Positions 1-8,980 of a stretch of DNA of 64,000 nt are shown here, one piece after another. Numbering within the stretch: the first letter of the stretch is position 1; each line of letters starts with the position of its first letter. The stretch is taken from NCBI RefSeq assembly GCF_017813365.1, contig NZ_JAGIZA010000004.1, positions 124,001-188,000 on the forward strand, given 5' to 3'. The position numbers were made by a program, and so were the translations under genes. The notes under the pieces are model-generated. The model did not search any database, was not told the origin of the DNA, and saw only the letters and a program-made list of their open reading frames with translations. The DNA comes from Roseomonas indoligenes. Its GTDB lineage: Bacteria > Pseudomonadota > Alphaproteobacteria > Acetobacterales > Acetobacteraceae.

Positions 1-1774
1 AGGAGCCGACGAGGGTCACGCCGCCGCCCAGCTCCGCCACCGCCTCCAGCTCCAGCCCGCGCACGCGGATCTTGCCGACCGAGACCTGGTTGAAGACGCT
101 GCTCGGGTCGGTGGTCAGCGTGTTCTGCTGGGTCAGATGGAAGGCGCTGGCCTGGATGAAGCTACGCGTGCCGTTCGGCTGGAACTTGATGCCCGCCTCG
201 TACTGCTCGCCCTCGAGCGGATCGTAGGTCGCACCGGAGACGGTGGTGCCGATCTGCGGCTGGAAGGACCGGGCGTAGGAGACGTAGGGCGCGAACCCGT
301 TGTCGAAGAGGTAGATCCCGCCGACGCGCCAGGTGAACTTGCCGTCGTACTGGTAGCTGTTGCCCTCGGTCAGGCGGTTGCGCGTGTCCGCATAGGCGAA
401 ATCCTGCCGGATGCCGCCCAGCAGCACGAGCTGGCCCCAGCGGATCTGGTCCTGCAAATACAGGCCGTACTGGCTGGTGTTCTGCCGGATGTCGCTGAAG
501 CGGGAGGAGAGGCCGGGGATCGGCGCCGCGCCGTAGACCGGGGCGAAGACGTCCAGCCCGTTCGCGAGGGCGAAGGCCTGCCCGTTGCGGTAGGCGACGT
601 AGCTGTAATCGAAGCCGCCGAGGACGGTGTGCGTCAGCGGGCCGGTGGTGAAGTCCGCGCGCAGCTGGTTGTCCAGTTGGAAGGTGGAGACGTCGATGTC
701 CGCCCGGTAGGCGAAGCGGTTCAGCGTGCGCTGGTCGGCCTGCAGGCCGCCGCCATAGACCTGGTTCCAGGCGATGTCGGTGTGGGAGTAGCGCGCGTTC
801 TGCTGGAAGGAGAACACGTTGTTGAAGCGGTGGCTGAACTCGTAGCCGATGCCGGCCTGAGTGCGCGCGAACTTGTCGAAGTCGGGCTCGCCGGTGAAGC
901 GGTTCCGGCTGATGCGGCCGAAGGGCGTCAGCCCCGCCGTACCGTTGAAGGGCAGGAACTGGTTCCCGTTGGTGCTGTCCTGCTGGTAGTAGCCCAGCAC
1001 CGTGAAGGAGGTGTTCGCGTCCGGCCGGAAGGTGAGGGCAGGGGCGACGAAGACGCGGTCATCCCGCGTATGGTCCACTGTCGTCTGGCTCGCGCGGCCG
1101 AGCGCGGTCAGGCTGTAGGACCAGACGCCGTCCGCCGTCAGCGGGCCGCTGCTGGTCGCCTGTGCCTGGGCGCGGCCGTAGCTGCCGGCGGTCAGGCGCA
1201 CCTCGCCCTGCGCCGTGTCCGTCGGCCGGCGGGAGACCATGTTCACCAGGCCGCCCGGCGCGATCTGCCCGTACAGAACCGAGGTGGGGCCGCGCAGGAT
1301 CTCGTAGCGCTCCAGCCCGTAGGTCTCGTACACGTTGCCGGCGTAGCCGGTGTTGTAGCGCAGGCCATTCAGGAAGATGCCGTTGTCCTGGGCGTTGAAG
1401 CCGCGGATCTGGAACCAGTCCGTGCGGCTGTCCGTGCCGTAGTTCTCCACCCGCACGCCGGCGGTGTAGCGCAGCGCCTCGCCGAGCGTCTGGGCCTGGC
1501 GCGCGTCGATCTGGTCGCGCGGCACGACGGAGACGGATTGCGGGTTCTCGATCAGCGGCGTGTCGGTCTTGGTGCCGCTGATCTCCTGCCGCGCGACGAA
1601 GCCGCGCACCGGGTCCAGCGCCCGCTCCGAGCTTCCCGCCACGTCCACCGTGGGAACGCTCACGCTTTCCGTCGCTTCCTGGGCGAAAGCGGCCGAGAGG
1701 GCGACGGTGGTGAGCGCGGTTGCGCTCATCAGCCCTGCCAGCAGGCGCATGGGACGGATAGTGGCGGGGCGCAT
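1..1774 (-). CDS. TonB-dependent siderophore receptor (3' end cut by window edge)
   Basis: Outer-membrane TonB-dependent receptor, probably for a ferric siderophore. About 590 codons are visible; the C-terminal barrel end runs off the left edge. From the ATG at 1774 there is a signal peptide ending near AFAQ. A plug domain follows with GTKTDTPLIENPQSV, YTAGVRVENYG, IRGFNAQDNGIFLNG and LRGPTSVLYGQ, ending at PGGLVNMVSRRP, and then barrel strands. These plug motifs are typical of the FhuA/FpvA siderophore branch. A GGAG lies about 6 nt before the chosen ATG; an in-frame ATG at 1807 would add 11 residues before the signal peptide. No Fur-like operator was recognised in the 188-nt divergent gap to the next gene. 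Exact ligand unknown. Confidence 0.9.
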   Translation of the reverse strand, partial: MRPATIRPMRLLAGLMSATALTTVALSAAFAQEATESVSVPTVDVAGSSERALDPVRGFVARQEISGTKTDTPLIENPQSVSVVPRDQIDARQAQTLGEALRYTAGVRVENYGTDSRTDWFQIRGFNAQDNGIFLNGLRYNTGYAGNVYETYGLERYEILRGPTSVLYGQIAPGGLVNMVSRRPTDTAQGEVRLTAGSYGRAQAQATSSGPLTADGVWSYSLTALGRASQTTVDHTRDDRVFVAPALTFRPDANTSFTVLGYYQQDSTNGNQFLPFNGTAGLTPFGRISRNRFTGEPDFDKFARTQAGIGYEFSHRFNNVFSFQQNARYSHTDIAWNQVYGGGLQADQRTLNRFAYRADIDVSTFQLDNQLRADFTTGPLTHTVLGGFDYSYVAYRNGQAFALANGLDVFAPVYGAAPIPGLSSRFSDIRQNTSQYGLYLQDQIRWGQLVLLGGIRQDFAYADTRNRLTEGNSYQYDGKFTWRVGGIYLFDNGFAPYVSYARSFQPQIGTTVSGATYDPLEGEQYEAGIKFQPNGTRSFIQASAFHLTQQNTLTTDPSSVFNQVSVGKIRVRGLELEAVAELGGGVTLVGS

Positions 1775-1962
1775 GGCGGTCTCCGGTGCCGTCTCGAGAA
1801 AGGTCATCGCGGCGAACCTCGCATTTATGTGACGTGAGAACGCCTCGCAATTGCTCGCTCGTGTAATGTTCCTGTCACCTGCCCGGTGCGGCATTTCGGC
1901 AACGCTCGCCCCGGTGCCGGACCGGTCTATGCTGTCCGGAAAAGTCCAGGAGAGAGCGAGTC

Positions 1963-2925
1963 ATGTCCCTGCCCAGACGGACGGCCCTCGCGGCGCTAGC
2001 GGCGGCCGCCACCCTTCGAGGCGCTGCCGCCCAGTCCGACGCCATCACCCTCGTCGTGCCCACAGCCCCGGCCGGCACCACGGACTTCGCCGCACGCCTC
2101 CTGGCGGAGCCGCTGTCCCGGCAGCTCGGCCAGCCCGTGGTGGTGGAGAACAAGGGCGGCGCCAATGGCGCCCTGGGCACGCAGGACGTGGCCCGCGCCC
2201 GCCCGGATGGCACGCGGCTGCTGGTGCAGTACTCCGGCTATCATGTCGGCACGCCTGCCCTGGTACCGAATATCGGCTACGACGTCCGGAAGGATTTCGC
2301 CCCTGTTTCGCTGCTGCTGGATGCGCCGCAGGTGGTCTTCCTGCACCCCTCCGTCCCCGCCGCCACGATGGGTGAGCTGGTCGCCTACGCGAAGGCGCAT
2401 CCGGGGGAGCTGAATTACGCCTCCTCCGGCAACGGATCCCTCCAGCACCTCGGCACGGAGCTGCTGAAGCTGCGGACGGGCACGCAGATGACGCACGTCT
2501 CCTACCGCGGCACCGGTCCGGCCACGCAGGATCTCGTGGCGGGGCGCGTGCAGCTGATGATCACCACTCCGCCGCCCCTGATGCCCTTTGTCCGGGAGGG
2601 ACGGTTGAAGGCGATCGCCATCACCGCGCCGGAGCGCCACCCCGCGCTCCCGGACGTGCCGACCCTCGCGGAGCAGGGCCTGCCGAACCTTGAGGTGATC
2701 GGGTGGTTCGCCGTCTTCGCCCCCGCTGGCACGCCGGAGGCGGTCCTACGTCGCCTGACGGAAGCCTGCAACGCCGTGGTGGCCACCCCCGAGTTCCGCC
2801 GCCGCGCCGAGGAGCAGGGGGCCATCATCCGCGTCATGCAGCCCCCCGAGATCGAGGCCCGCGTGGGGCGCGAACTGGATGAATGGACCCGCGTGGTGCG
2901 GGAGGCGAGGATCCAGCCCGACTAG
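1963..2925 (+). CDS. Bug-family tripartite tricarboxylate transporter substrate-binding protein
   Basis: Periplasmic solute receptor of the Bug/TctC family, 320 aa, the usual length. The signal peptide ends near GAAAQ (residue 24). Family landmarks are the early VVPTAPAGTTDFAARLL segment, LGQPVVVENKGGANG, DGTRLLV, the YRGTGPATQDLVAGRV loop and VPTLAEQGLPNLEV. An AGGAGAG ribosome-binding site precedes the ATG. No TctA/TctB membrane subunits lie nearby, so it is an orphan receptor, which is common in bacteria that expand this family. The ligand (carboxylate, amino acid or aromatic acid) cannot be read from sequence. Confidence 0.92.
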   Translation: MSLPRRTALAALAAAATLRGAAAQSDAITLVVPTAPAGTTDFAARLLAEPLSRQLGQPVVVENKGGANGALGTQDVARARPDGTRLLVQYSGYHVGTPALVPNIGYDVRKDFAPVSLLLDAPQVVFLHPSVPAATMGELVAYAKAHPGELNYASSGNGSLQHLGTELLKLRTGTQMTHVSYRGTGPATQDLVAGRVQLMITTPPPLMPFVREGRLKAIAITAPERHPALPDVPTLAEQGLPNLEVIGWFAVFAPAGTPEAVLRRLTEACNAVVATPEFRRRAEEQGAIIRVMQPPEIEARVGRELDEWTRVVREARIQPD

Positions 2926-3026
2926 CCGCACGACTGGGAAGGGCGACCCCATAGGCCTTTCCCGTCCGATGCAGTGCACATACATGGCAGGTCTGGCGGC
3001 CTGGCCGCGACGGGGGAGGGCCGCGT

Positions 3027-3581
3027 TTGCCGCTGCTGACGAGGGACGACCTGCGGCGCCATTCGCCCCTGGCCTGGGCCTCCCTCCTCGCCCTCCTCGC
3101 CATGGCCGCCTGGTTCTGGACGCTGCACAAGGGGAATGCTGCCGGCGGCACGGCGCTGGCCGCGCTCGGCTGCTTCGGCCTGATCCTGCCGCCTCGGGAG
3201 AGGATGGCGGCGCTGCCCCGGCGGCTGCGAGCCCTGCCACGGCGCCTGGACGCGGTGCCCGCTTTGGCCTCCCTCGTCTCCAGCCCCGGCTACGGGCTGA
3301 ACTGGTTCTATGGGGAGAACCCCTATGATGAGGTCGTCCACCTCGTCAGTGGCGGTCTTGCCGGGGCGGTGTTCCTGGCCCTGCTCACCGCGGACGGACG
3401 GCCGCGCGACAGGCTGCACCTGATCCTCGCCGCCGCCCTCTTCGGCGTGAATCTCGGAACGATCTGGGAAGCCTTCGAGTACGGCACCCACCTCATCGGG
3501 GACTGGACGGACACCTGGACGGATGTCGCCCTCACCACCTTCGGTGCCGCCCTGGCGGGCCTGCGCCATCCCCGGGCCTGA
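3027..3581 (+). CDS. Small polytopic membrane protein, DUF2238/YjdF-like
   Basis: 184-aa inner-membrane protein with about four hydrophobic segments (near residues 15-33, 40-52, 105-122 and 130-148). Conserved-looking polar residues sit in the second half: the NPYDEVVHLVSGG motif, then WEAFEYGTHLIGDWTDTWTD. This acidic/His pattern between helices resembles the DUF2238 (YjdF) family, whose function is unknown. The start is TTG, supported by a GGGGGAGGG site 6-14 nt upstream. The next gene begins 4 nt after the stop, so the two are probably co-transcribed. Family assignment is from pattern only. Confidence 0.7.
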   Translation: MPLLTRDDLRRHSPLAWASLLALLAMAAWFWTLHKGNAAGGTALAALGCFGLILPPRERMAALPRRLRALPRRLDAVPALASLVSSPGYGLNWFYGENPYDEVVHLVSGGLAGAVFLALLTADGRPRDRLHLILAAALFGVNLGTIWEAFEYGTHLIGDWTDTWTDVALTTFGAALAGLRHPRA

Positions 3582-3585
3582 GCCC

Positions 3586-4284
3586 GTGATCGTCGGCACC
3601 TACAACGTCCATCGCGGCCGCAGCACCGCCGGCATCTTCCGCCCGGGACGGATCGCGCGGGTGATCGCGGAGACCGGCGCGGACCTCGTCGCGCTCCAGG
3701 AGGCGCAGCACTGGCTGCGTCCCGGCCGCGCGATGTTCGACGCGGCCTGGCTGGAACGTGAGGCCGGGCTGCGGCCCCTCTCCGTGACGGATCGCGCGGG
3801 CGAGCAGGGATGGCGCGGCAACGTGCTGCTCGTCCGCCCGGGCGCGAGGGTGCTTCGGCCGCCGATCGGCCTGCGGATCGGCGGGCTGGAGCCGCGCGGG
3901 GCCGTCCTTGCCGAACTGAACCTGGGCTGGGGCGCCTTCCGCGTGGTCGTCACGCATCTCAGCCTCGGCGCCGCGCGCCGGCATCATCAGGCGGAGGCAT
4001 TGCTCGCCGCGATCGCGCAGGGGCCGCCGCTGCCAACGCTGGTGATGGGCGACCTGAACGAGTGGCGCCCTGGCGCCTCCGCTCTCGGCGTTCTGGAGGC
4101 GGTGTTCGGGCACCAGCCGCCCGTCCACACCTTTCCGGCGTTCCGTCCGATGCTGGCGCTGGACCGGATCATGGGCCTGCCGCACGGTCTCGTCACAGAC
4201 CACAGGGCGCACGACACGAAGCTGGCGCGCGGCGCCTCGGATCACCTGCCGCTCCTCGCACGGGTCGAGACGGCGCTGCTCTGA
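3586..4284 (+). CDS. Endonuclease/exonuclease/phosphatase (EEP) family hydrolase
   Basis: 232-aa EEP-fold metal-dependent phosphodiesterase, related to DNase I, exonuclease III and sphingomyelinases. Visible motifs in order are GTYNVHRGR (metal-site Asn), DLVALQEAQ (metal-binding Glu), VVTHLSLGA, GDLNEWRPG (catalytic Asp/Asn) and the C-terminal ASDHLPLLARV (catalytic His). The GTG at 3586 is preferred because it starts right at the first family strand; an ATG at 3523 would overlap the upstream gene by 59 nt. It could act on nucleic acid, phospholipid or a soluble phosphodiester; no signal peptide is seen. The pairing with a membrane protein hints at lipid or envelope work, which is inference. 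Confidence 0.85.
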   Translation: MIVGTYNVHRGRSTAGIFRPGRIARVIAETGADLVALQEAQHWLRPGRAMFDAAWLEREAGLRPLSVTDRAGEQGWRGNVLLVRPGARVLRPPIGLRIGGLEPRGAVLAELNLGWGAFRVVVTHLSLGAARRHHQAEALLAAIAQGPPLPTLVMGDLNEWRPGASALGVLEAVFGHQPPVHTFPAFRPMLALDRIMGLPHGLVTDHRAHDTKLARGASDHLPLLARVETALL

Positions 4285-4287
4285 GAC

Positions 4288-4315
4288 GCCGGCCGGGAGA
4301 GTGCCCCCGGCCGGC
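4288..4315. terminator. Bidirectional hairpin between convergent genes
   Basis: Perfect 10-bp GC stem (arms 4288-4297 and 4306-4315, 8-nt loop) in the 40-nt gap between two convergent genes. There is no long T tract, so the strength as an intrinsic terminator is uncertain. Confidence 0.6.
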
Positions 4316-4324
4316 CGTTCGGCC

Positions 4325-5347
4325 TCAGCCGAGCATCCGCTCCGCCTGCGGCGGCAGGAAGCGGTCGGTGAACAGGTCCGCGAACTTCGGCGGGTTAGAG
4401 ACGCCGTAGGCATCCGCATTCACCTTGATCAGCAGCTCCCCCCGCGCCTGGTCCAGCACGCCGGTGCCGCCGGCCTTCACGTTCGGCGTCAGGATGGAGC
4501 GGTCGCGGGTCATGAACCAGCGGCGCTTCTCGAGCGCCTCGTCAAAGAGGGACTCGCGCTTCTTGAGGGAGGCCATGGCCGCGTCCGGCTCCGCCAGAAG
4601 CAGCTTCAGCCCAGCGATGGAGGACTTCACGAAAGCGGCCGCGACCTGCGGGTTCTTCTCCACCCAGTCGGCGCGGGCGACCACGGCGGAGCCGTAGATG
4701 TCCAGCCCGTTCTCGGCATAGGGCCAGGCGACGATGTCGTCCTCCTTCGTGCCGAGGCCGACGAGGTTGAAGTAGGTTGTGAAGAGGAAGCCGGTGACAG
4801 CATCCACCTGGCCCTGGGCCAGCATCGTGTCGCGCAGGTTTGGCGCCATGCTCGTCCACTTGACGGAGGCGGCGTCGATGCCCGCCACGTTCGCGAAGGC
4901 CGGGAAGAGCATCCGGCTGCCCTCGCCCTCAGGTGCGCCGAGCCGCTTTCCGGCGACGCCCTTCGGGGTGGTGATGCCGGTCTTCTTCAGCGTGATCAGC
5001 GCCGCCGCCGTGCGGTCCAGCACCTGATAGATGGAGACGATCCGCTTGTCCGGGTTCTCCGCGTTGAACTTCACCATGGTGGAGACGTCGGTGTAGCCGA
5101 TTTCGTAGGCGCCGGAGGCGATCTTCACCGTGGTGTCGCCGGAACCGAAGCCGCGGTCCATCCGCAGGTTGATCCCGTTCTGCCGGAACACGCCCCGGTC
5201 GTCCGCGAGGGAGAACATCCCGTGGTTCCCCTGGAGCGCCCAGTCCAGGCAGAAGCGCAAGGGGGCCTGGGCCATGGCAGGGCGGATGGCGGGCATGGCC
5301 AGCGCCCCAGCGCCGGCCGCGATGAGGGTTCGGCGGGAGAGATTCAT
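4325..5347 (-). CDS. ABC transporter substrate-binding protein, NMT1/THI5-like
   Basis: 340-aa periplasmic receptor of the NMT1/THI5-like (SsuA/TauA) superfamily. It begins with a twin-arginine-like leader (NLSRRTLIAAGAG) ending near RPAMAQ, followed by LRFCLDWALQGNHGMFSLADDRGVF, the classic THI5-type opening. IASGAYEIGYTDVSTMV lines the ligand cleft and GLKLLLAEPDAAMASL is near the C-terminus. The ATG at 5347 is chosen over an upstream in-frame start at 5431 because it begins the leader and has a GGAGA about 9 nt before it. No ABC permease or ATPase is adjacent; the nearest set is at 26719-28417. Substrate may be a pyrimidine, sulfonate or aromatic compound. Confidence 0.88.
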   Translation of the reverse strand: MNLSRRTLIAAGAGALAMPAIRPAMAQAPLRFCLDWALQGNHGMFSLADDRGVFRQNGINLRMDRGFGSGDTTVKIASGAYEIGYTDVSTMVKFNAENPDKRIVSIYQVLDRTAAALITLKKTGITTPKGVAGKRLGAPEGEGSRMLFPAFANVAGIDAASVKWTSMAPNLRDTMLAQGQVDAVTGFLFTTYFNLVGLGTKEDDIVAWPYAENGLDIYGSAVVARADWVEKNPQVAAAFVKSSIAGLKLLLAEPDAAMASLKKRESLFDEALEKRRWFMTRDRSILTPNVKAGGTGVLDQARGELLIKVNADAYGVSNPPKFADLFTDRFLPPQAERMLG

Positions 5348-5443
5348 GTTCGGCGTTCTCCGAGTGTCGTGGCGCCCAGGTGATGGGGCGCAGGCCGCGC
5401 GCCCATGCAGGAATGGTGCCGGGCGCGACACTGAAGGGCCGGT

Positions 5444-6319
5444 TCAGCCGGGAACCGGCTCCGCCTCGTCCATGTCCACGCCGACGGTCACGGAATGCCG
5501 GCCGCCGCCAAGGATGATACCCAGAAGAGGCGAGACGTCGCCGAAATCCCGGCCCCAGCCGAGCACCACATGCTCCTCCTCGACGAAGAGGCTGTTGGTC
5601 GGGTCCATCTCCACCCAGCCCGCCTGCTCGCCCAGCCAGGCGGCGACCCAGGCATGGGACTGGTCCGCGCCCACGCGGCGCACCCCGCCCGCCGGCGGGT
5701 GCGTGCGGATGTAGCCGGAGACATAGCGCGCGGGGATGCCGAGCATACGCAGCCCCGTAATCATCAGATGCGCGAAGTCCTGACACACGCCGGCCTTTCG
5801 CCGCAGCACCTCCTCGACAGGGGTGGAGACGGTGGTGACACCGGAGCGGAAGGCCATTGTCTTCCGGAATGCCGCGATCATCTCTGCCGCGGCCTGCCCG
5901 GCCGGACGCCCGGGCGCGAAGTGCGGGGCGAAGAAGGCGCGCGCGCCCTCGACCGGTGGCAGGACGGGGCTTGGGAAGAGGAACTCGGCCACATCCGGAC
6001 GGCGCAGCGCGTCCTCCCGCAGGCTCTCCCATGGCGGGGTGCCGGCCGGAAGCGGCGGGGGCGACGTCACTTCGACCAGGGAGTCGGCCGTGACCGCGAA
6101 GCGCGCGTGCGGCCGGTCCAGGTAGAGCCATGCCGCGCAATTGCCGAAGTGGTCCAGCCCTTCCGCGCGGCGCCCCGGCGCGGGATCGCTGGAGAGGGTG
6201 CTCCGCAGCACGCGCTGCCGTCCCTCAAGGGGGCGCGGCAACAGGTGAAGCAGGTGCGTCGCCATTTCGACAGGCGATTCGTAGACATAGGCCGTGACAT
6301 GGCGGAGCCGGTAGATCAC
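5444..6319 (-). CDS. Transglutaminase-like cysteine protease-fold protein
   Basis: 291-aa cytoplasmic protein with an N-terminal bacterial transglutaminase-associated beta region (residues 1-90) and a transglutaminase-like catalytic core. The triad is visible as Cys179 (KAGVCQDFAH), His222 (DQSHAWV) and Asp239 (VEMDPTN). The start is GTG, overlapping the TGA of the upstream ATP-grasp/alpha-E gene (GTGA), so the two are translationally coupled. This partnership recurs in many bacteria and has been proposed, from comparative genomics, to make and cut isopeptide or peptide tags. The substrate is unknown. Such proteins more likely act as amidases or peptidases than as cross-linkers. Confidence 0.9.
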   Translation of the reverse strand: MIYRLRHVTAYVYESPVEMATHLLHLLPRPLEGRQRVLRSTLSSDPAPGRRAEGLDHFGNCAAWLYLDRPHARFAVTADSLVEVTSPPPLPAGTPPWESLREDALRRPDVAEFLFPSPVLPPVEGARAFFAPHFAPGRPAGQAAAEMIAAFRKTMAFRSGVTTVSTPVEEVLRRKAGVCQDFAHLMITGLRMLGIPARYVSGYIRTHPPAGGVRRVGADQSHAWVAAWLGEQAGWVEMDPTNSLFVEEEHVVLGWGRDFGDVSPLLGIILGGGRHSVTVGVDMDEAEPVPG

Positions 6320-8775
6320 GCCGCGCCCCTTTCAGCCGTGTCCACGCCGAGAAGGCGCGGCGCGGCGATCAGGGTAAAGTAGCGCCGCCCGATCATGTCG
6401 GAGAGGTCGCCGACCGCGTCCTTCAGCGCCAGCAGCCGGGGCGAGAGGCCGTTCGCGGCCGCGGCACCCTCCGGGGAGCGTGTCACCTCGGCCGCCATCG
6501 CCTCCGCGTCCTGTCGCAGCCGGCGCGCGCCGGCGGAAAGGCTGGGATCGCCGCCGCCCTCCACCCCGGCGAGCAGCGCTTCGGCCGCGGCGAGCTGGAA
6601 GGACAGGCCGCGGGGATTGGCAGGATCTGCCATCACCAGGTCCAGGGCCGGGGCGGGCTGCAGCACGTGCAGGTACCGCGTGCGATAGGTGATGACGGAG
6701 TCGCAGAGTTCCAGCGCCAGCGCCAGCGCGCTCTCCATCCGGGCCGGCGGCTCCGCCAGAAGATGGCCGAGCAGGGCCGCGACGCTGACGCCCCGCTCCA
6801 GCCGTCGTCCGAGGTCGAGGAAGCTGTGGGCGCCGCCGCGCACCATGTTCTCCGCGGCCACCCCGGCAACGCCGGAGGCGTAGCGCACCATCCCGCCGAG
6901 CGCCGCGCCGAGCGCGGTCGTGTCCTCGGCACCGAGCAGGGCGGCGCGAGATTCGCGCAGGGGAACGGTGAAGGCGGCGTGCATGTCGCCCGTCAGGCGG
7001 TCCCGCGTGGCTTCCACGAGCCTCGCGACCTCCCCCGTGAGCCGGTGCAGCCGCCCCCCCTCCCGCCCGGCGCGGGCCAGGGCGCGCCGCAGGGCGGCAT
7101 CCTCGCCGGAGCTCGGCCGCTCCTCCTCCGTGATCAGCCGGGCGTCCTGCAGGCAGCGCGCGAGGGCGGCCACTTCCGCCACGTCGTGCGGCAGCATCGG
7201 CGCGCGGTCCAGGCGGGCAAGGGTGGCGCGCATCAGCCGGGCGGAATCGTCCAGGCGCTCCACATAGCGCCCGAGCCAGAAGAGGTTGTCCGCAACCCGG
7301 GAGGGAAGGTCCCCCGCGGCGCGCCGGACCGCCAGGGCCGGAAGGTTCAACGGCCCCGGCCCCCGGATCTCGGCCCGCTCCTCGGAGAGTACCCAGACAT
7401 CCTTGCAGAGCGGCGTCGCCTTGCCCGCCGCATCCGCGACCCGGGCAAGGCCGCCGGGCAGGGCGCGCCATTCCCCGCCGTCGTGCAGCAGGAACATGCG
7501 CAGAACGACCGGGCGCGGCTCCAGCCGTTCAGCGCCGAGCGAGGGGGAGTGGGAGGGCGCCATGCGGGCCACGGCGCACCAGGCGCGCGGATCCGCCTCG
7601 GGCCCCGGTCCCTCGGGCGCGCCGCGCACGGCGGGGCGAAGGGTGTAGCCGTCCGGCGCCGCCGCCACCCGGGCGCGGGCGGCGGGATCGCCCAGCCAAA
7701 GGGTCTCGCGAGAGGGCAGGGCAGGGGCTTCGCCCAGAAGCGCCTCGCAGAGCGCGGGCAGGAAGGCGCCCAGGCCCGGTGCCTCGGCCAGCCCTGTCCC
7801 GGGATGGTTGTGCACGGCCAGGGAACCCGCACGCACGGCGTCCAGCAGCCCGGGCACGCCCATGGAGGTGCGGCCGCCAAGCTCCAGCGGGTCCAGCAGC
7901 GCGCCGTCGACCCGGGAGAGCAGGACGCGCACGGGCTGCAGCCCGCGCAAGGTCTTCAGGTACAGGGCGCCGCCCCGCGCCGTCAGGTCCCCCGCCTCCG
8001 CCAGGGCGCAGGAGAGGTCGCGGGCCAGGGTGACGTGCTCCGCCCAGGCGCGGTGGCCGACGCCAGGAGTCAGCAGGGCCACCGTCGCGGGGCCGGAGGG
8101 GTCGTCCCCGGCGGCGCGGTGCAGCGCGTCCCGCCAGGCGTCCACGAAGGGGCGCAGCGGCCGCATCGGCACGGCACGGGTGCATTCGGGCAGGGTGCGG
8201 GCCATGTGGGCCCGGTTCGTCAGCGCCTGGGCCACGCCCTCCATCGCCACCAGCCGGTCGGCGGTGACGTGCCACTGCCCATCCGGGCCGCGCATCAGGT
8301 CCGCCGCGTAGCCGTGCAGGAAGCGGGGCGGCGTGGCGCCGGGCCGGGGATCGCGGCAGGGCCGCAGGAAGCAGGGATTGGGGAAAACCAGCTCGGGCGG
8401 CAGCCTGCCTTCGGCCAGGAGCCGCTGGGGGCCGTAGAGATCAGCCAGCACCGCCTCCAGCAGCCGGGCGCGCTGGGCCAGCCCCGCGGCCAGCGTCTCG
8501 AAACCCGCCGCGTCCAGCACCAGCGGCACGGGGTCCAGCCGTCGCGCCCGGATCCCCGGCTCGGCGGTGGGCAGCAGCCCGGCCGTGCCCTCCTCCTCGA
8601 AGGCACGGTCCAGCCGCTGGGCCCGGAGCGCGAGTTCCCCTTCCGGCAACCCGCAGATGGCACCGAGCAGGCCGCCCCAGTGGGCGCGCACGCGGCCGCG
8701 CCCGTCGACCATCTCGTCCGGCGCCATCCCCTGCGGGAACGCGATCTCGGGAGGGGGAGCAGCGGCGGCGTCCAT
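6316..8775 (-). CDS. Circularly permuted ATP-grasp / alpha-E domain fusion protein
   Basis: 819-aa fusion of two modules that are often separate genes. The N-terminal part, to roughly residue 480, is a circularly permuted ATP-grasp amidoligase domain (DUF404/DUF407 type; LEAVLADLYGPQRLL and CFLRPCRDPRPG are recognisable). The C-terminal part is an all-helical alpha-E (DUF403) domain opening with SRVADNLFWLGRYVERLDDSARL. ATP-grasp enzymes form amide bonds from an acyl-phosphate. The alpha-E partner has no known activity. The gene is coupled by a 3-nt overlap to the transglutaminase-like gene. The ATG at 8775 is chosen because the extra 18 residues from 8829 look non-conserved; neither start has a strong ribosome-binding site. 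Confidence 0.88.
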   Translation of the reverse strand: MDAAAAPPPEIAFPQGMAPDEMVDGRGRVRAHWGGLLGAICGLPEGELALRAQRLDRAFEEEGTAGLLPTAEPGIRARRLDPVPLVLDAAGFETLAAGLAQRARLLEAVLADLYGPQRLLAEGRLPPELVFPNPCFLRPCRDPRPGATPPRFLHGYAADLMRGPDGQWHVTADRLVAMEGVAQALTNRAHMARTLPECTRAVPMRPLRPFVDAWRDALHRAAGDDPSGPATVALLTPGVGHRAWAEHVTLARDLSCALAEAGDLTARGGALYLKTLRGLQPVRVLLSRVDGALLDPLELGGRTSMGVPGLLDAVRAGSLAVHNHPGTGLAEAPGLGAFLPALCEALLGEAPALPSRETLWLGDPAARARVAAAPDGYTLRPAVRGAPEGPGPEADPRAWCAVARMAPSHSPSLGAERLEPRPVVLRMFLLHDGGEWRALPGGLARVADAAGKATPLCKDVWVLSEERAEIRGPGPLNLPALAVRRAAGDLPSRVADNLFWLGRYVERLDDSARLMRATLARLDRAPMLPHDVAEVAALARCLQDARLITEEERPSSGEDAALRRALARAGREGGRLHRLTGEVARLVEATRDRLTGDMHAAFTVPLRESRAALLGAEDTTALGAALGGMVRYASGVAGVAAENMVRGGAHSFLDLGRRLERGVSVAALLGHLLAEPPARMESALALALELCDSVITYRTRYLHVLQPAPALDLVMADPANPRGLSFQLAAAEALLAGVEGGGDPSLSAGARRLRQDAEAMAAEVTRSPEGAAAANGLSPRLLALKDAVGDLSDMIGRRYFTLIAAPRLLGVDTAERGAA

Positions 8776-8980
8776 GCCGGGTGTTTCGGCCTTTTTCTGG
8801 CGGGGGCAGGCGATAAGGGGGCGCAGCATAGCGGCCGGAGCGCGGGGAGATAGCCTGGGTTAGGGCAGGGCGGGAAGGCCGTGCTTCCGCGGGGGACCGG
8901 GGCATGCGATCCAGGGGCGGATCGCGCATCGGCGTGGGCATCGGGCCCACGGCCGGAACCGGCCTCCGAAGGGGACTACA

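Noticed and set aside
137-1837. Long plus-strand open frame antisense to the TonB receptor
   Set aside because: Composition is that of a GC-rich shadow frame; the minus-strand frame carries complete receptor plug motifs.
6667-8853. 728-codon plus-strand frame opposite the ATP-grasp/alpha-E gene
   Set aside because: Antisense shadow with Gly/Arg/Gln-rich nonsense; no domain visible.
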